Shown here piece by piece: positions 45,805 to 56,014 of a DNA stretch of 64,000 nucleotides. The first letter of the stretch is position 1. Every line of letters begins with the position of its first letter. The position numbers and the translations under genes were made by a program. Under the pieces are notes generated by a model, which did not search any database, had not been told where the DNA came from, and saw only the letters and a program-made list of their open reading frames with translations. This DNA is from Xestospongia bergquistia (taxonomy: Eukaryota; Porifera; Demospongiae; Haplosclerida; Petrosiidae), in the NCBI GenBank assembly GCA_963965975.1, contig OZ014413.1, forward strand, positions 6,021,501 through 6,085,500, given 5' to 3'.

Positions 45805-46925
45805 GATGCTGTCACATTATGTATTACTTGTTCACTTAAGTTTGTTATCTTCATTTGGAGTATTTGCTTTCATTTCATTAGAAAACAGTACTTTACAGAA
45901 ATTAATTAGCAATTGACAATATAGTTTAACCACAATTTCTTATTTGTAACATTTCTTTATGGATATTTTTAAAGTTAATTCACTTGATACTCACATTCAA
46001 ATTATAAAGAAAAAGCAAACAATCATATGATATAGTATTTGTGTGTGGATACAAGGACCTTTCAGAAAAAGGAAAAGATGAAAATTGCTATAGCTTCAGA
46101 ACAAAATTTTTGCATGAACAGACATACAGACTTATAGAGCAAGTACTATTACCTTTGCTTACTGAGAGTTGCATGTGAGGATAGTATAAACTTACATGAA
46201 CGTGACTTGTAGGAAACAATTATAATGAATGTCGAGATAAAAAAAGTAAATAATTGTACAGCTTATAGACCATATATACATTTTAGCAAACAGGACCATC
46301 TTATTAATGATCAATGGTATATCCCAGTGCATCTTTCTACTGTGTGGTCTTTAGCACCCAAAGTGAAAAAATCTAATGTTAATGCAATGAATTTAAAATA
46401 ACTGACTGTTTTATTGCCAAGTGGGTTGTTGATCTGACCTGAGACCAAACTGAGACTAATGCTTTTTGCAAGTCAGTTTTGAATTCAACCAGCCCAGACG
46501 ACACTCATAGCTGTAGGGTGAATTATGTGCACTGAGGCATATAGCATTGTTTTATATAAACTATAGCATCACAGTATGATAGATATACTGACAAGCACTA
46601 GGATGATGTGTGTGTCTTGCTTGAGTGATCATGCATAGATTTATAAGATATAAAAAAAGCTAACTTAATTACTTCTCTCATTCTCTCTATTTCTCTCTTT
46701 CTCGCTCACTCTCTCTCTAGTATATGAAGTTTAAGATGTATTTAGCATAAGCATACATTGGAAGGTAAGTAAGCTAAATAATTGGCTGTAACAAAGTTTA
46801 AAACCAAGACCTTCTCGTGTTATTAAATGTACAACTTTTGTAGTATTAGGAAACATCTTTTCTCCCTTTCTCTCTTATTTTGATCATTTTGTTATACTGT
46901 CTCGTCTCTTAAATAATAGAAACAA

Positions 46926-47349
46926 TAAACATGACAAGAGTGCTCAGTAAACACAACAGATGGATGTTATGAATTCCTCTATTGATGTACCAAATAATTC
47001 TTCCTTTTGAATCAATATGTTCAAAAATTTATTCTGCCAAATGATTAAATTAAGTCTTAATATTTATTTTATATAATTTTCTATTTCAATCATAAACATT
47101 ATTAAACATAAATAAAGTACGTCATTCCTATATATTAGTATTAGGTAACTGTAATACTATAAACAAGGTTTACAGTATGACACATGCATTTGTGACACCT
47201 CTGTAGGGAGGGTAACAACAGATCATTTATAAATATTATGAATATATATTCACTTCTATTGTTATGTGTAAATAAAGTGTGGAAAGATCTTGTGCCGATG
47301 ACGTCAGGTCAGTGGGTAGGGATTACGAGCAGCCATTTTGAGTGTCAGG
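46926..47349. other. Spacer before the THAP pseudogene
   Basis: AT-rich, no gene seen until about 47280, where base composition becomes less AT-rich. This is likely the 5' flank of the THAP sequence. Confidence 0.4.
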
Positions 47350-47882
47350 ATGGCCAAGTGCTGCTGCGCTGTAGGATGCTTCAATCGATTTCATAAGATC
47401 TGTGGGCTTTACTTCTATCGTTTTCCAGCTGATATTGAAAGGAAAAATATCTCGGTTGCAGCTATAGATAGGAAAAACTGGCAGCCCACGTAATACACCT
47501 GGGTATGTAGCTGTCATTTTGTCGGTGCATGAACGCAAGAGTGATGATCTAACATCTCCTGCCTACGTACCCTCCTTGTTTGACCATATAAATAGTCCTG
47601 TTAAGAGGAAAGCTGAACATCATTTGGCAAGATATGGGCGTACAACTGTGTCTAAAAAACTCCCAGTAGCTTGTCATCATTAAGTGCTGCCTTGATTGAT
47701 AATCCCACTACTGAACTTGGTAATGCTAGTGTACCAGAAACTTACTCTCCCCTCACTCACTCTTGTGAACAAGCTACCACTTCTGTTCTGCAGCAAGTTT
47801 GTACTGTGCAGAAGTCAATCTTCACCAAAGGTAAAAAAAACAACTAAGTCGTGAAGTAGATAGAGCACGTCAGTTGACTCAA
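47350..47882 (+). pseudogene. THAP zinc-finger protein gene remnant
   Basis: ATG 47350 opens a THAP DNA-binding domain: MAKCCCAVGCFNRFHKICGL, YFYRFPADIERK, and a C-S-C-H-F box, then (after a frameshift) SPAYVPSLFDHINSPVKRK. These supply the C-x-n-C, C-x2-H zinc ligands and the Y-VPS-LF end typical of THAP domains. An in-frame TAA interrupts it after NWQPT (47491-47493). The frame changes near 47531 (after HFVG) and again near 47680. The sequence then reads SSLSSLSAALIDNPTTELGN and on, and after an A-run frame change a probable coiled coil (LSREVDRARQLTQ) ending at a donor-like gtatga at 47883. THAP domains occur in host regulators and in P-element-type transposases; the context does not decide which. 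Confidence 0.75.
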
Positions 47883-48087
47883 GTATGAATACATGTAAGT
47901 ACAAGATTTTAAGAGCTACACTTCCCATTAATTTCATAATGTGTGATGCTGGTGAAGAACATATTAAGATTGTCACTATATGTAGTAATTGTTGTGAATC
48001 TCTTGTACAATTTGATTAGTACCATTAAATTTTGTTATTATGACAAACTGTGAAATAATTATATTACATTTCATGTACATGTACTTA

Positions 48088-48534
48088 TTATTTACACATT
48101 GTCCTTTTTCTTTTGCAATTGGTAGCAGCATTTTTTCGGCAGTAAGGACATAACCATTTACCTTTAGGAACACAACTGATTTTAAGACAGTCACTGTGAA
48201 ACCAATCTATCTTACAATGTCCACTTTCATCAAATAGTTGAAAATGTAGGGATACCTGACTTCTGGCCAGTTCTGCCAATCTAAACTCTCAGAGTCTTGA
48301 TCTAGCCTGAGGTCCATTGTCATATAGGGGTCTGTAACCCTCCAAGCAATGCTAACTTCTCCTTATAACGAGATTTAGCAGACACTTCTAAGCTGTAATA
48401 GTAGCTTGACAACGATATTTGCTTATCCATGACAGCTGATACTAAAAACCATACACGTACACGAGTTGCCTGGACATTCAATATGGCTACGTAGATAAGT
48501 TTGCCGTGACGCGACATGACGTAACCGCACAAGG
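48088..48534 (-). pseudogene. PHD-finger-containing pseudogene fragment
   Basis: On the minus strand the sequence reads RYKEKLALLGG, then in another frame DPYMTMDLRLDQDSESLDWQ and NWPEVRYPYIFNYLM, and in a third HCKIDWFHSDCLKISC and PKGKWLCPYCRKN. The last part is the C-terminal half of a PHD zinc finger (H-x2-C ... W-x-C-x2-C), a histone-tail reader fold. The order (a RYPDI-x-NYL-like segment followed by a PHD finger) resembles large transposon-derived or YqaJ-associated proteins of invertebrates, but that assignment is only an impression. At least two frame breaks make it non-functional. Confidence 0.6.
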
Positions 48535-49670
48535 TCTATATAATTCAAGATCACACTCATTTACATCATACTATCATGTGAGGAATAATTTACCATATGC
48601 AGAATACTTTTGCAAAGACAAATGCAAGAAAGGTTCCGAATCAAACAGTGTCTTTAATCTAGTTTATGTAAGTAAATAAAGTGTTAATTGTTTGTTATTG
48701 TTAACTATGTTATTACTCAGACAAAAATATAAATTACAAAATTATGTTATACTTACGTCAATGTATCTGCAACATGCAGGTGCTTCTTATGTAATGAGCC
48801 CCTCCCCCAGTAGTAAATTCGTTGATGGTTTAGTCAGTATATAGGTCTTGTTTAAAGAAGTGCTTTGGTAGGGAATAAATGGCACATTCAACTATGTATT
48901 TGCATAACAATGACTAACTATTTTATTCATGCTGCAGCTTTTTATTCATAGGTTGAAGTAGTATATGACTTATATGCTAATGGTTGCAGACCAGAGGTGC
49001 ATTAAGCTACAACTACACTAGTTCAGTGGAATAATTCGAGATTAGCATAGCTTGATCCCTAGCACATAAACTTTAATTATCAAATGTTAATGTGTATGGT
49101 CCAATGTCTCAAAGTACCAGATCCAAAGCTTGAATTATCTTGCTTGATTTCATTTACTGCTTTTAATATGTTGTGCTGATGCTTTTTACATTAAGACTGC
49201 TTACTAGCTTTAGCTAATATGTAAAGTCTATTAACATTTCTTTGCAATAAAAGAGTGGGTTGTGTTTTCAAACTATCTACAATGCACAAATGTATGGACA
49301 CTTGTAATCAATTAGACATTCTGTGCAATGAGATGGCCCGAACATCAGGCCTGCATACTTTAATGCTAACAGTTAGTTTTACAGGGTAGAAATGGCAGTC
49401 TGCAGTTCACTGACTGGATCTGACCTAGCCCAAGCAGTGGTTACTATACACTTGCCATGATAATTTGTTGTACTTATCAATTATAAACCGTAAAATGCTT
49501 GAGCAAGCCATAAATATAATGTGTTTCCTTTTGAGATATTTTGTTTTGGTCTGGTTGGTGAATTAGAGACCAATATTAAAGTCCACTGTGCTCCGTTAGT
49601 AACATCTCTAAACGGAAGCATTATAATTAGCAGAAATATTTAAGGGTGGGGTTAGGAACTCGACTAGTCC
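48535..49670. other. Spacer, no gene recognised
   Basis: Mostly AT-rich. A short open stretch at about 48600-48668 ends at a donor-like gtaagt and may be an exon relic. Nothing else is supported. Confidence 0.35.
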
Positions 49671-49957
49671 ATACGCGCAGTATGGCAAGCTATCAGTAAC
49701 AAATCTAAGAGTTACATTCTGGCTTTAAAATACGTACATAAGGTGCTGAGCTTCCATCGTTCTGTAAGCTCTATGTTACAGTGTGCCATACAGCTTAACT
49801 CTCCCTATAATCTTCGTACAACAGGGCAATACAAAGTCTCTTATCGCCTGACGTTTCTGCATCTGGTTGATAGATCTATATTATATTGAACAAGATGTAT
49901 TGCTAATGGCTCACCGTAATTTTGATTGTCTCTCTAAGCTGCAGTATGACAGGGCTA

Positions 49958-51989
49958 TGTCACGAAAAATTTGGTCCGGGTGCAAAATTTGGACCTAGGA
50001 CCAAATTTGGCAACAAAAAGTCTGCAAAATTAATTCCGCCTTGCAATATTTGGACCCAGGCGTCTCAGACTGTATAATTTGGTAAAGAGAAGTGGAATTT
50101 GACACATACAAATCGATTAGTCACTTCTTATGTTGTGTGTACTTAAATGAAGAGCTTTAGCCACTTGGTGAAGTTTTCAAAGTGTCAAAAAAGCGATATC
50201 ACAGCAGAGAGAAGATTGGAACCTGACAGAGGAAGCAATAAACTACATAGAAAATGGAACTTATGGCTCAGATTGTTCTGCTAACAGGAAAAGAAGCATT
50301 AGGAAAAGGCTGGCAAACTAGCAATGAAAGAAGGAGAAGTGTACTATGAGAAGAAACCAGGACAAGTTTGTATTATTTTCTCAGTTTCTTTTTTTATTGT
50401 CTTAAAATAATTTATGATAATATTTCTGTTTTCAGTGGGTGAGGTATGTACAATCAAAGACTGAAAAGTTACGAATTGTGTGTTGTTGCCATGCTGACCA
50501 ACATCTGGACATCTTGGTGAAAAAAAGACCTATAATAGAGTTATTGAGAGATTTACATGGAAGGGAGTCATAAAAGATGTGAAGCAAGTTGTAAATGGTG
50601 TGTTTTTCTTAATTATAAGTTGTACTGTGACTTATTATAGGTATCTGCATGTGATGAGTGTCAAAGAATATGGAAGAAGTTGTTGGTAAGCTTACAGTGG
50701 AATGATTATGTGTCTTTAAGAAACTCAAGGAAAATATTTGTAAAGCCCAGAGTAAGCAAAAAAGGCTTAATGACCAAAAACATGCCATTCCCATTGCATT
50801 TGAGGTATGCATTTTGTGTATGCAAACAGTGGACTATCTTTACTATTATTAGGTTGCTGCAAATGTACTTATGAAAGACTTCAGAAGAAAAATGAGGAAG
50901 AGAGGGAAGCTAGATTATAAGTGGAAAGGACCTTATGAAATAACAGATTGTCTTGGGAAAGGTTTCTATAGGCTAAAACTTGGAGGTAATAAAGATTGCC
51001 ATGTTTGAACTTATTGACTTTTTTGTATTAGGTCAGGACAATGTCATTGTTAAAAGAGTGAATGGAGCTCATCTAAAGCTATATAAAATGCCAGTTGAAG
51101 GTTCATCATCAAGTCTTTCCAATTCAATTCCATCAAGTACTTCACATCAATGAAAATCACTGGGTAACTGCTAGTAATATTGGTTGTCCTGTCGCGATGT
51201 ACTAGACTATCATTTAGAGCCAAGGCACAGATTGCAGCAATGCTGTTCACAGACCAACCTGAAATAACTGTGCGTTTTCAGCCAGTTCATCTACAACATG
51301 GTACAAATGATTGTGGGTTTTTTCATTGGCTTTTGCCACATCCCTTTGTGGTGGGCAAACCCCAACACAAATAACCTACATTCAACATCAATTGAGGGAC
51401 CACCTTTGTCACTGTCTTGAAAATAAGACAATTACCCCTTTCCCTTGCCAGCAGCAAAAAAAGAAAGCAAAGCAATATGTTGCTAATATGAAATTCGAAG
51501 TATACTGCAAGTGTCGTCAACCAGAAGAGGGTAGAATGATTGAGTACAAATACTGCAAAGAATGGTATCATGAAGATTGTGTTGAAGTCCCAAGTGTCAT
51601 TTGGCAGACCAAGAGGCACATATTATGGATATGTGACACTTAAGCTTGTATAAAAACTCTTAATTAATTGTAACATTACCTATATAATATAACCTATAAT
51701 TACATAACTTGTACTGACTTTATTTAGATTAAATGCTAAATCTTATTATAATCAGATCAAATTGGACTTGGGACCAAGTCTTGCTGCCAAAAGTAGACCT
51801 AGGTCCAAATTTTGTTGCAAAAAGTGGACTTATCTCTAGAAACAAATTTTGCAGTATAGGTCCAAATTAGGCAGCAAAATTTGGTCCTAGGTCCAAATTT
51901 AACTTGCATAAATTGGACCTAGGTCCAATTTTTGCATGCAAAATTTGGTCCTAGGTCCAATTTTAACTAGGAACAAATTTGCCATGACA
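49958..51989 (+). mobile_element. Ginger1-like DNA transposon with TIRs and GCTA target duplication
   Basis: The 2,032-bp element has inverted ends of about 52 bp. The left begins TGTCACGAAAAATTTGG; the right, on the minus strand, begins TGTCATGGCAAATTTG. Both continue into GGACCTAGGACCAAATTT. The 4-bp direct repeat GCTA flanks it at 49954-49957 and 51990-51993. Ginger elements are cut-and-paste transposons with a Gypsy-type integrase, a GPY/F module and a C-terminal Ulp1 or OTU protease, TG-type ends and 4-bp duplications; the internal remnants here match that order. The right subterminal region holds several CCTAGG-centred palindromes (51796, 51883, 51915, 51947), candidate transposase sites. 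The DDE core is deleted, so the copy is non-autonomous. Confidence 0.8.
50210..51643 (+). pseudogene. Ginger-like integrase / Ulp1 protease / PHD protein remnant
   Basis: Spliced pieces are visible. 50210-50370 (EEAINYIENGTYG, KEGEVYYEKKPGQ) is followed by an intron to the acceptor at 50436. Next comes the integrase zinc finger, with CCHAD...SGH and KKTYNRVIERFTWKGVIKDV, and after another intron VSACDECQRIWKKL. The DDE core is missing. 50731-50804 reads KKLKENICKAQSKQKRLND. 50853-50986 carries the GPY module LDYKWKGPYEITDCLGKG, and 51033 onward VKRVNGAHLKLYKMP. A Ulp1/C48-type protease region follows, with NHW (51152-51163) and NDCG (Cys codon 51311-51313) and, in the next frame, VFSLAFATSLCGG. 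A PHD finger ends it (YCKCRQPEEGRMIE, CKEWYHEDC). Several frameshifts and stops make it a pseudogene. Confidence 0.75.
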
Positions 51990-52828
51990 GCTATACTTAA
52001 TCTTATGCCGCCTGACGTTTCTACATGGGTTCAAGCGTATGTCAATACTATAATAAAAGGTAGCCGACAACGGCAAATCCTTTCGCTATGCGTAGCCAAT
52101 AAATTAACAAAGAAAAAAACAGAAACTGTTCCCAAACTCTAAACGTACTTTTAGTGTAGGACTAACGTTGTAAAATAAAAAAAAAGTAGAAAAAACAGAG
52201 TAATGGCTATATTAACAATGATTTTTTCCAATCACAGCAGGTCCTTACATTGTCCTATCCTGTAATGTCTTTTCAATATTAGTATTTATGGCAATCAAAG
52301 TATGTGAGTGTGTAGTGAGTATTTAACCCTTTGTCTACCTCATTTTTGAGATTCATAAGCTTAACGACGTATTCGTGCCCCACAAGCCATACGTATATAA
52401 TATAATTCATGGCATGGTAAATAATCATGATAAGTGATAAAATGGTAGAGTCATCTGTGATACAAAATCTGGAATTAGTGTTTACAAGTGACGATTAAGA
52501 ACTCTGGCCTTACAAAAGGCAAGATCAATTGAGTGTCACCCATATTAACATCACATGATAAGGAGCACCATATTAGGAGCTCTCTATAGAAGTAAATAAA
52601 TAAAAGGTATTGTATGTAAAGATATATGCTACATTCTATGACAAATGATTGGAGAAGAGTACATCCCTTTGTATAATGAGCACATTTTCGCTAATCAGTT
52701 CTGCTCTTGTTCATAAACTACCACACTACGCAGTAGAAAGTAGGTTATTTTCTTGATACAGGAAAAAATTGCTAATCATAACAATAAAATTTAATGTTAT
52801 TATCACTGTGACATGTTTGGCATCTAAA

Positions 52829-52862
52829 TTGTCTCTAGACACCTTGGGGTGTCTAGAGACAT
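52829..52862. repeat. Strong hairpin (tgtctctagacacc)
   Basis: ATTGTCTCTAGACACC pairs with the following GGGTGTCTAGAGACAT-like arm over at least 14 bp with a tiny loop. The arm itself contains the 6-bp palindrome TCTAGA. A second copy is at about 57491-57524. Confidence 0.75.
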
Positions 52863-53086
52863 CTGAAAAAAATGATAGTGTTTGAGGATGTGTAAACCCA
52901 TGTTATATATATTTATCCTTTAACAACTCTAAATGTTACAAATAGTAGGTAGTTCATTTATTTTTTTTAATGTTTAATTATTTTTTTGAGATGATGTTAT
53001 CATAATAAAAATGTATATCAGTTTATATTGGTCATAAATAAAGAAGGTACACTTTATTGTCATTGTTTTACAAAGTGTTTTATATA

Positions 53087-53163
53087 TGTGTGTGTGTGTA
53101 AGTATGTATGTATGTACGTATGTATGCATGTATGTATGTATGCATACATATAATATATATATA

Positions 53164-53215
<52 letters not shown>
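53087..53215. repeat. (TG)n/(TATG)n and (TTA)n microsatellites
   Basis: Adjacent tgtgtg, tatgtatg and ttattatta tracts, about 16 TTA units. The identical cluster is at 57749-57877. The 76-codon frame across it is an artefact. Confidence 0.95.
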
Positions 53216-53217
<2 letters not shown>

Positions 53218-53312
53218 ATACATTTGTTCGATAATAATATAACTGATATATGTATACTTATATCATATGTTCTTTTAGAGACCAAATCATTAGTACCAAC
53301 ACTCTCCTGGCA

Positions 53313-56014
53313 ATGACAGCTCAAATTACAGTAAAAAACTATAATAGGGTTGTAAGTCTACCAATAAATATTACAATATACTATATGCATCTGTGTAAAT
53401 AAAAAGAAACATTGTATATTATTGTTAAGTATGGTAGCACTAGCACTATATGTAGTAACAGGCACAGGAAAATGACTGTCACATTTCATCTATTACACTA
53501 CTGTTAAAGTTCCCTCATAGGGTTATTTTAGAAGCTACTTGGCATTATTTATTATGTTAATCTTAGTTATTATCTAACAGTAGTAGTAGTTTCTTCAATA
53601 ATGTTATAATGTATTACTAAAGAGGAAAACTGCTAAACAGTCAAATTGTTTATTATCTTGTCTTTTACATACTAGTACAATATTTTGTGGAATTTTTGAC
53701 TTGTGTATGATTTAATTTTTTAAATTTAATGACTTGTTTTCCTATTATATAGGACTATGAACATAAAGAGTCTCTTGTGTTGAGGCGTTTAGACAGAAAA
53801 AAACAAATCTTTTCGAAAGGAGCAGACATCAAACAATGCTTTCTTTCTGTAAGACCCTATTATTAATTTACAATTATTTGCATTTACTAACTTAACAGTT
53901 AATTCAAAGCAATTATATAGATTTAATGAGTATTAATTTGTTTTTCCCACACCTAGACATTAATTTAAAATTAAATATTTGCATAATTTGTTAATTATTA
54001 CTATAATTGTTAAAGCTGCTAATTAGTATTCATAATTAAAAACATACATGACCTTTACATGTGGTATTTTTAATATTGTCTTATAATTTAATTGAATGAA
54101 ATCTATTATATTGTGTGATAGTAATGTCATAATTAATGATACATGTCAATGTAAAGTAATAACTTGTATTGTGTATACACATGTTACAGAGATGTAGTTG
54201 GATTTTCTTTATTTTACATATAGGATAATCCATTTATAATATGCGCAACACCTCATACTATAGCTTACATCTATGATCATAACACAATAGTGCAATTCTT
54301 GGAAAATGCAGGTGCTACTCCTGATTATGTAAGTATAATTATAGATGTATATAATTGAGGTCAATGTTTAGAATAACTCAAGTATATGATTAGTACATTG
54401 ATATTATGTGCATGTACATATACTTATTTTCAACTGCAAGCATTTTTCGATTTTGTTGGTCACTCATAAGCACAAGATATTGTTGTGATTCTTGATTGAG
54501 TCACCTCTCAAACTCAGACACCACTATGTCAATAACTTGAAAATAAAATGCTACATGGAAATTTTCCTCATTTCCAGATACTCTGCGCAGATTGTGGTAA
54601 TTTTCATTCATTCGTCGGCTAATTTTTCTTGCATGTGGATCTATAACTTCAATGTCTAGGTCTTCAGCTAACTGCATGGCTTCATCATAAAACATCTTGA
54701 ATGTTGCTTCATTTCTCATAGTTTGAAGTGTTTTAACATTTATAATGTAACGCATTAAAAGTTGTGATTGTTCCTCAGAGTCTGTGTCTTTGCCACTAGA
54801 ACTTGAAGGGAAGTACCTCAGAATGTCATTCATTTCTACTCGAGGATCGAGAGCATTAATTACAATAGTATTAATTTTTGAACAGGGAGCCTGTGCTCCC
54901 AAGGCCACCCTAAGTCCTCCATTCCAAGTCCATTTAATAGATAATTAATTATTTTGACGTTTACTGGCTGTGTTTCAATGTTTTGTTTTTCTCAACATTA
55001 TTTTTCTTTTAATATTTGTTTCTATAGCTAGTAAATATTATTAAATAATTCATTTTAATCAGGTCATGTAACACTAAGGTACAACAGTGTTACCAATTGA
55101 TTATATATATAGTTTAGAAAGAAATGTTGAGAGTTTGACTACACTTACATTTATTTGTTTACAAGTGTTAGAATTAAAAATAATTAGGCCAGTAATGCTA
55201 CTAGCTTTGATGTTATGTTGGAATGAACATTTGTTACCTTAACTTAACTGGGTTAGAAGACTAAATTGAGTCACATCAACAATACTAGGAACTGTTTATA
55301 CAACAAACGTAGTATTGATTTTGATGGAGAAACTGTAGCTTTGTCATTTCATTACATGTAGAATAGTAACTAAACTAAACACTTGTATATACTGTTGTAT
55401 TTATTATGATGTATATTGTTGTGATTTCTTAGAGTGAAATTATGTTAGTAGCTGCCTATGAAGGACAGTTAGATAAAGTGGAAGAAGCTATAAACAAAAA
55501 TGCTTATATTAATGCAAAAGATCCAGATGTAAGTTATACCTTATTATAGTAAATGACTCTTTTGTAGAAAGGTTAGCTTACCAATTTCACAATTATAATT
55601 TTATTTATAACAATATAATATTTTCATGAGAAAGACAGATATACAAGACTTAGCACTTAAAATGTAAAATCTTTTGATTTTCATATAATACTTAAAATGT
55701 AAGGAGCTACACTGTATATCTCATGACATTGTAATACAGGAATCCATATGATGATGAAAACATTAGGAAGTTTGTGTGCAGACACCAGCATCAGGTTGTT
55801 ATACTCAAAACCATAGTGTAGTATAAGAATCAACAATTCAATATACAGTTTTACTATCTTTTTAAAATAGTAATAGTCATATTTCTATTTGCATTCTTTG
55901 CTGTTTTATTATCAGAATCTGTGTACAGCTTTGCATTATGCTGTATATAATGCATACATTGAGATAGTTAAGTATCTCCTACAATCAAATGCAGATCCCA
56001 ATATTTGTAACAAG
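53313..56014 (+). CDS. Ankyrin-repeat protein gene, 5' exons (tandem copy 1)
   Basis: Exons inferred from splice sites and phase. A candidate first exon 53313-53351 (MTAQITVKNYNRV, donor gtaagt) is followed by 53753-53848 (DYEHKESLVLRRLDRKK and on), 54224-54328 (ends ENAGATPDY), 55433-55528 (EIMLVAAYEGQLDKVEEAIN) and 55916-56014 (CTALHYAVYNAYIEIVKYLL, SNADPNICNK). All internal exons start after AG, end before GT, and are phase 0 and 32-35 codons long, one ankyrin-like unit each; the last two fit the ankyrin consensus well, the first two only loosely. Ankyrin arrays bind protein partners; no other domain shows the function. No stop or 3' exon is seen before copy 2 begins, so this copy either is an incomplete duplicate or splices into copy 2. 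Confidence 0.7.
54478..54931 (-). pseudogene. hAT transposase fragment, antisense in an ankyrin intron (copy 1)
   Basis: The minus-strand frame has no ATG; it is open from about 54931, with the longest stretch 54908-54501 (135 codons), to a TGA near 54497. Recognisable parts are KTLQTMRNEATFKMFYDEAM, QLAEDLDIEVIDPHARK and FHVAFYFQVIDIVVSEFER. These resemble the central helical region of hAT/ZMYM1-like transposases, where a Q/R-x-R-x-N segment is followed by YY-x-x-x-x-x-P-x-LD. Upstream catalytic and downstream dimerisation parts are missing. It lies wholly within the intron between the third and fourth ankyrin exons. Confidence 0.5.

Larger units (their letters stand above)
45449..46925. repeat. 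Chimeric, diverged third partial unit (C)
   Basis: Pieces match different parts of unit A in order: 45449-45908 matches about 36123-36565, 45909-46380 matches about 37021-37475 (skipping some 450 bp), and 46381-46925 matches about 35190-35760. Each junction has only a few bases of shared sequence. Divergence is clearly higher than between A and B, so C is an older copy. Confidence 0.8.
49671..52142 (+). pseudogene. Unidentified open frame split by the Ginger-like element
   Basis: Upstream of the transposon, plus-strand sequence at about 49875-49957 is open (LIDLYYIEQDVLLMAHRNFD, then CLSKLQYDRA). Downstream, 51990-52142 continues in the same phase once one target-duplication copy is discounted (ILNLMPPDVSTWVQAYVNTI and on) to a TAA at 52140-52142. 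A further open piece lies upstream at 49680-49870. A cgcctgacgtttct word occurs on both sides (near 49850 and 52009). The family is not recognised. The downstream part is duplicated again at 56652-56804. Confidence 0.4.
52143..53312. other. Non-coding flank 5' of the ankyrin exons
   Basis: No coding sequence. A hairpin of tgtctctagacacc/ggggtgtctagagaca type lies at about 52829-52862 (loop tt). Microsatellites follow at 53087-53215. Repeated at 56805-57974. Confidence 0.5.

Noticed and set aside
47323-47538. 71-codon minus-strand frame opposite the THAP sequence
   Set aside because: The plus strand carries clear THAP motifs; the minus frame is a shadow.
51936-52142. 68-codon frame starting inside the Ginger-like end (also 56598)
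   Set aside because: The first part is transposon terminal repeat. Only the portion after 51990 belongs to the interrupted host frame, which is annotated separately.
53086-53316. 76-codon frame with a run of tyrosines (also 57748)
   Set aside because: It is produced by adjacent TATG and TTA microsatellites. Only the last part overlaps a possible first ankyrin exon, and that is in a different reading.
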